7,855 nt of DNA from an uncultured Ruminococcus sp. (lineage in GTDB: Bacteria; Bacillota; Clostridia; Oscillospirales; Ruminococcaceae). Every line of letters begins with the position of its first letter. Within the stretch, counting starts at the first letter, position 1. The notes beneath the pieces are model-generated. The model was not told the DNA's origin. It was given only the letters and a program-made list of their open reading frames with translations, and did not search any database. Shown one piece after another: positions 6,153 to 7,855 of the stretch. Made by a program: the position numbers and the translations under genes. The stretch is from contig CAMWLD010000094.1 in the NCBI GenBank assembly GCA_947175005.1, forward strand, positions 1-7,855, given 5' to 3'.

Positions 6153-7067
6153 TCAGCCCAGCCGCAGCATTTCATCAATGCACCGCCGTGCACTTTTTAC
6201 AGTCTCGTCATCAAGAATGATTTCCTCCCCGTCAACACCCTCAAGACAGTGCAGCAGGTCGGGCAAAGTGGTTATCTTCATATTATGGCAAACGCAGTCC
6301 TTGGAAAGAGGGAAGAAAAGCTTTTCGGGAAACTGTAACCCCAGGTGCGCCGCTATGCTGTTCTCCGTGCCTATGATAAAGGACTTTGCGTCAGACTTTG
6401 CAGCATAGTCCATAACCTCCGTGGTGCTTCCCGCAAAATCCGCCGCCTCAACCACAGCAGGCTGGCACTCGGGATGAACCAATACCAGCGCACCCGGGTG
6501 CGCCGCCCTTGCCTTTTCAATGTCCTTTACCGTCAGCCTTGCATGGGTGGGACAGCCGCCGCTGATAAGCTTAAAGGTCTTTTCGGGAATCTGCTTTCTC
6601 ACATAATCCCCCAGATTGCAGTCGGGAATAAACAGAATCTTTTCCGCGTCCATTTTCCTTATTATATCCACCGCCGAGGAAGATGTCACGCAAACGTCGC
6701 TGAGAGTTTTTACCTCCGCCGAGGTATTCACATAGCAGACAACCGCATGGTCGGGATACATTTCCTTTAACTGCCGCAGCATTTGCGGGTCGATCTGATC
6801 CGCCATAGGGCAGCCGGCCTCGCCCCTGGGCATTAAAACTCTTTTATGAGGGGAAAGAATCTTCACCGTTTCCGCCATAAACCGCACGCCGCACATTATA
6901 ACCGTGCCGCACTCGGATTTCTCCGCCTTTCTTGCCAATCCGAACGAATCCCCCGTAAAGTCCGCCGCCTCGATAATGTCCCCCGACTGATACGCATGGG
7001 CAAGAATGCATACATTCTTTTCCTTTTTCAGCTCACGAATGCGTTCCTGCATCTGATGTATATTCAT
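6153..7067 (-). CDS. nadA: Quinolinate synthase A
   Basis: NadA condenses iminoaspartate with dihydroxyacetone phosphate to quinolinate, the second step of de novo NAD synthesis, using an oxygen-labile [4Fe-4S] cluster. The 304-residue protein is the usual length for the compact bacterial/archaeal form. Recognisable stretches are ILAHAYQSGDIIEAADF-GDS (21-41), CGVRFMAETVKILSP (59-73), SGGCPTH (169-175), VHPEC (197-201) and FIIGTENS (230-237). The three cluster ligands should be C86 (EAGCP), C172 (GGCPTH) and C258 (KDCVC). Their spacings of 86 and 86 are close to the 87 and 86 of the Thermotoga enzyme. RBS GGGAGG lies 7 bases before the ATG. nadB (L-aspartate oxidase) and nadC are often next to nadA but are not in this window, so the first and third steps must be encoded elsewhere. 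Confidence 0.97.
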   Translation of the reverse strand: MNIHQMQERIRELKKEKNVCILAHAYQSGDIIEAADFTGDSFGLARKAEKSECGTVIMCGVRFMAETVKILSPHKRVLMPRGEAGCPMADQIDPQMLRQLKEMYPDHAVVCYVNTSAEVKTLSDVCVTSSSAVDIIRKMDAEKILFIPDCNLGDYVRKQIPEKTFKLISGGCPTHARLTVKDIEKARAAHPGALVLVHPECQPAVVEAADFAGSTTEVMDYAAKSDAKSFIIGTENSIAAHLGLQFPEKLFFPLSKDCVCHNMKITTLPDLLHCLEGVDGEEIILDDETVKSARRCIDEMLRLG

Positions 7068-7184
7068 AAATCAACCTCCCGGATAATGGGTCGCAACAAA
7101 CCGCTGTACACCCCTAAGCTTCAAGCTATTTTTATACCAAGTTAAATCGGTGTTTCCCTAAAGCAGTAAATTATACATAAATTA

Positions 7185-7213
7185 ATTATAGCATATTTTT
7201 ATATATTTTTCAA
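7185..7213 (-). promoter_or_regulatory. Sigma-A promoter of nadA
   Basis: On the minus strand TTGAAA (7208-7213) and TATAAT (7185-7190) are exactly 17 bases apart, with an extended -10 TGC before TATAAT. The predicted start near 7178 leaves about 110 bases of leader. A dyad AGCTT-C-AAGCT lies at 7117-7127 inside that leader and might be an operator, but I cannot assign it to a known NAD regulator. Confidence 0.75.
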
Positions 7214-7292
7214 CACAATATTTCCCTCTAAAAAGCTAAACTTTTCTGTAACGTCTCCCCTGCTTTTGTATACTTTTTACAAAAAGCCCCCT

Positions 7293-7329
7293 TTTACAAA
7301 TTCACAAAAGCCCGTCATAATCATAAAAT
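7293..7329 (+). promoter_or_regulatory. Two overlapping candidate promoters for the hairpin leader and small-protein gene
   Basis: TTTACA (7293-7298), 17 bases, CATAAT (7316-7321) is one reading. TTCACA (7301-7306), 17 bases, TAAAAT (7324-7329) is the other. Both would start transcription at about 7328-7337, roughly 30 bases before the long hairpin. A dyad TTTTGTA (7264-7270) with TACAAAA (7278-7284) sits just upstream and could be a regulator site. This lies back to back with the nadA promoter, about 80 bases apart. Confidence 0.55.
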
Positions 7330-7360
7330 ATAAGGGATAATGTTATTCGGACACATGGTC

Positions 7361-7462
7361 GTACATACGAAAGGTGCGAACATACTGACCGCTGCTGCAA
7401 AACGCCCTATAAATCTATGCAAATTTTAAACAGCGGTCAGTATAGCACTTTTTCGACTGTGC
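7361..7462 (+). ncRNA. Long structured leader hairpin, unassigned
   Basis: A 102-base hairpin in one register: GTACA 7361-7365 with TGTGC 7458-7462, CGAAAGGTGC 7368-7377 with 7445-7455 (one bulged U), and a perfect 13-bp arm ATACTGACCGCTG 7382-7394 with 7431-7443. The 36-base loop holds TGCAAA twice (7396-7401, 7418-7423). The only T-run (7449-7453) is inside the stem, so it is not a plain terminator. A second small hairpin (ATTCT 7463-7467 with AGAAT 7471-7475) follows before the RBS. I do not recognise it as a known riboswitch or ncRNA. No ORF explains the conservation of pairing. Confidence 0.5.
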
Positions 7463-7512
7463 ATTCTCCGAGAATTCACCTATGCCCGATATATTCCCCG
7501 AAAGGAGGAGAA

Positions 7513-7704
7513 ATGTCAACTCTTGAACTTACTATTGCCATAACGGCAGTAGCCAACGCCATAGCCTCCGAGATACCGAACGACGGCGAGCTTGCCGTGC
7601 TGTCCGCTGTAATAGGGCAGTTATCGTCAACCCTTGCAACCATTGCAGCCTCCCGTTCGTCCAACAGCAGTACGCCGGGCGATGCATATATACATTCATT
7701 ATAA
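7513..7704 (+). CDS. Small DUF6774-like protein of unknown function
   Basis: This 63-residue protein has a textbook RBS, AAAGGAGGAG at 7501-7510, which fixes the start at 7513. The frame is open 96 bases further upstream, but that ATG lies inside the hairpin without an RBS. Residues about 2-20 (STLELTIAITAVANAIASE) and 26-46 (ELAVLSAVIGQLSSTLATIA) form two Ala/Leu/Ile-rich helices joined by a short polar IPNDG turn, and a Ser-rich tail follows. The pattern E-L-hydrophobic helix, then DELA-L-A-I-QL-TL-TIA, matches what I recall of DUF6774, short clostridial proteins of unknown role. The cysteines common in that family as I remember it are absent. The helices are too polar for a clear membrane span. 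Its own promoter, leader hairpin and terminator make it a single-gene unit. Confidence 0.75.
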   Translation: MSTLELTIAITAVANAIASEIPNDGELAVLSAVIGQLSSTLATIAASRSSNSSTPGDAYIHSL

Positions 7705-7739
7705 ATTCATATTCGGGGCTATATGGTGCGGAATATGCA

Positions 7740-7789
7740 AACAAGATCAAACCGGTCTGTAAATTTTTGCGGATCGGTTTGATCTTGTT
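7740..7789 (+). terminator. 20-bp terminator hairpin after the small-protein gene
   Basis: Bases 7740-7759 pair with 7770-7789 over 20 bp around a 10-base loop. Two of the pairs are G-U in plus-strand RNA but would be mismatches on the minus strand, which supports the plus direction. The 3' arm ends TTTGATCTTGTT and no separate U-run follows, so efficiency is uncertain. It begins 35 bases past the stop codon. Confidence 0.75.
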
Positions 7790-7817
7790 ATATACTCCCC
7801 TGTCACACCGGTAAAAA

Positions 7818-7846
7818 TTGTAAATTCACAAAAAATTTGCCTTATA
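7818..7846 (+). promoter_or_regulatory. Candidate promoter of the next gene to the right
   Basis: TTGTAA (7818-7823), 17 bases, CTTATA (7841-7846). The stretch AAATTCACAAAA (7822-7833) is an exact copy of bases 7298-7309 in the promoter of the small-protein gene, at nearly the same place relative to the -35 box. The gene it would serve is outside the window. Confidence 0.35.
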
Positions 7847-7855
7847 TTTCAAAAT

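Noticed and set aside
7264..7284. TTTTGTA/TACAAAA dyad as a terminator
   Set aside because: Neither strand has a U-run after the hairpin; at most it is a regulator site.
7368..7455. Hairpin before the small-protein gene as a simple intrinsic terminator
   Set aside because: The T-run 7449-7453 pairs within the stem and no U-tract follows the hairpin.
7417..7512. N-terminal extension of the small protein by 32 residues
   Set aside because: The upstream ATG lies inside the hairpin without an RBS, whereas 7513 follows a consensus RBS and starts at the family-like sequence.

Overview
The window looks like a chromosomal segment of an anaerobic, low-to-moderate GC Gram-positive bacterium, probably of the Clostridia (Ruminococcus/Oscillospiraceae-like). 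The reasons are strong GGAGG-type ribosome binding sites, sigma-A promoters with extended -10 boxes, a T-box leader, a short-form CysE, an [4Fe-4S] NadA, an SGNH-esterase lipoprotein and a small clostridial-type protein (DUF6774-like). This is inferred from gene content, not from a search.

Left part, plus strand (1-3416): the tail of an unidentified gene (2-145) is followed by an extended -10 promoter and a complete T-box leader (about 211-511). Its specifier UGC and T-box sequence UGGA both fit tRNA-Cys. It controls cysE (569-1243), cysS (1292-2704) and a membrane-anchored cyclophilin-like gene (2715-3416). CysE makes O-acetylserine for cysteine synthesis and CysS charges tRNA-Cys, so the leader couples uncharged tRNA-Cys to both supply and use of cysteine. 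The third gene keeps the cyclophilin outline but has lost the residues expected in the active site.

Convergence zone (3417-3737): no intact gene. On the minus strand there is what looks like the 5' end of a decayed YezG/DUF600-type immunity gene (3436-3525). Two back-to-back intrinsic terminators follow, one for each direction.

Minus-strand block (3738-7213): an XRE/S24 self-cleaving repressor (3738-4403) has a near-consensus promoter and a 165-nt leader. Next come a long imperfect inverted repeat (4664-4731), an SGNH-hydrolase lipoprotein (4755-6056) and quinolinate synthase nadA (6153-7067), which has its own good promoter. No nadB or nadC is adjacent.

Right end, plus strand (7200-7855): tandem overlapping promoters lead into a long imperfect RNA hairpin (about 7361-7462), then a 63-aa DUF6774-like protein (7513-7704) with a very strong RBS and a 20-bp terminator hairpin (7740-7789). 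The last 65 bases look like the promoter of the next gene and repeat a 12-mer found in the promoter of the small-protein gene. The hairpin leader of the small-protein gene is the least explained feature. No tRNA, rRNA, CRISPR, intact transposon or phage structural gene was seen.
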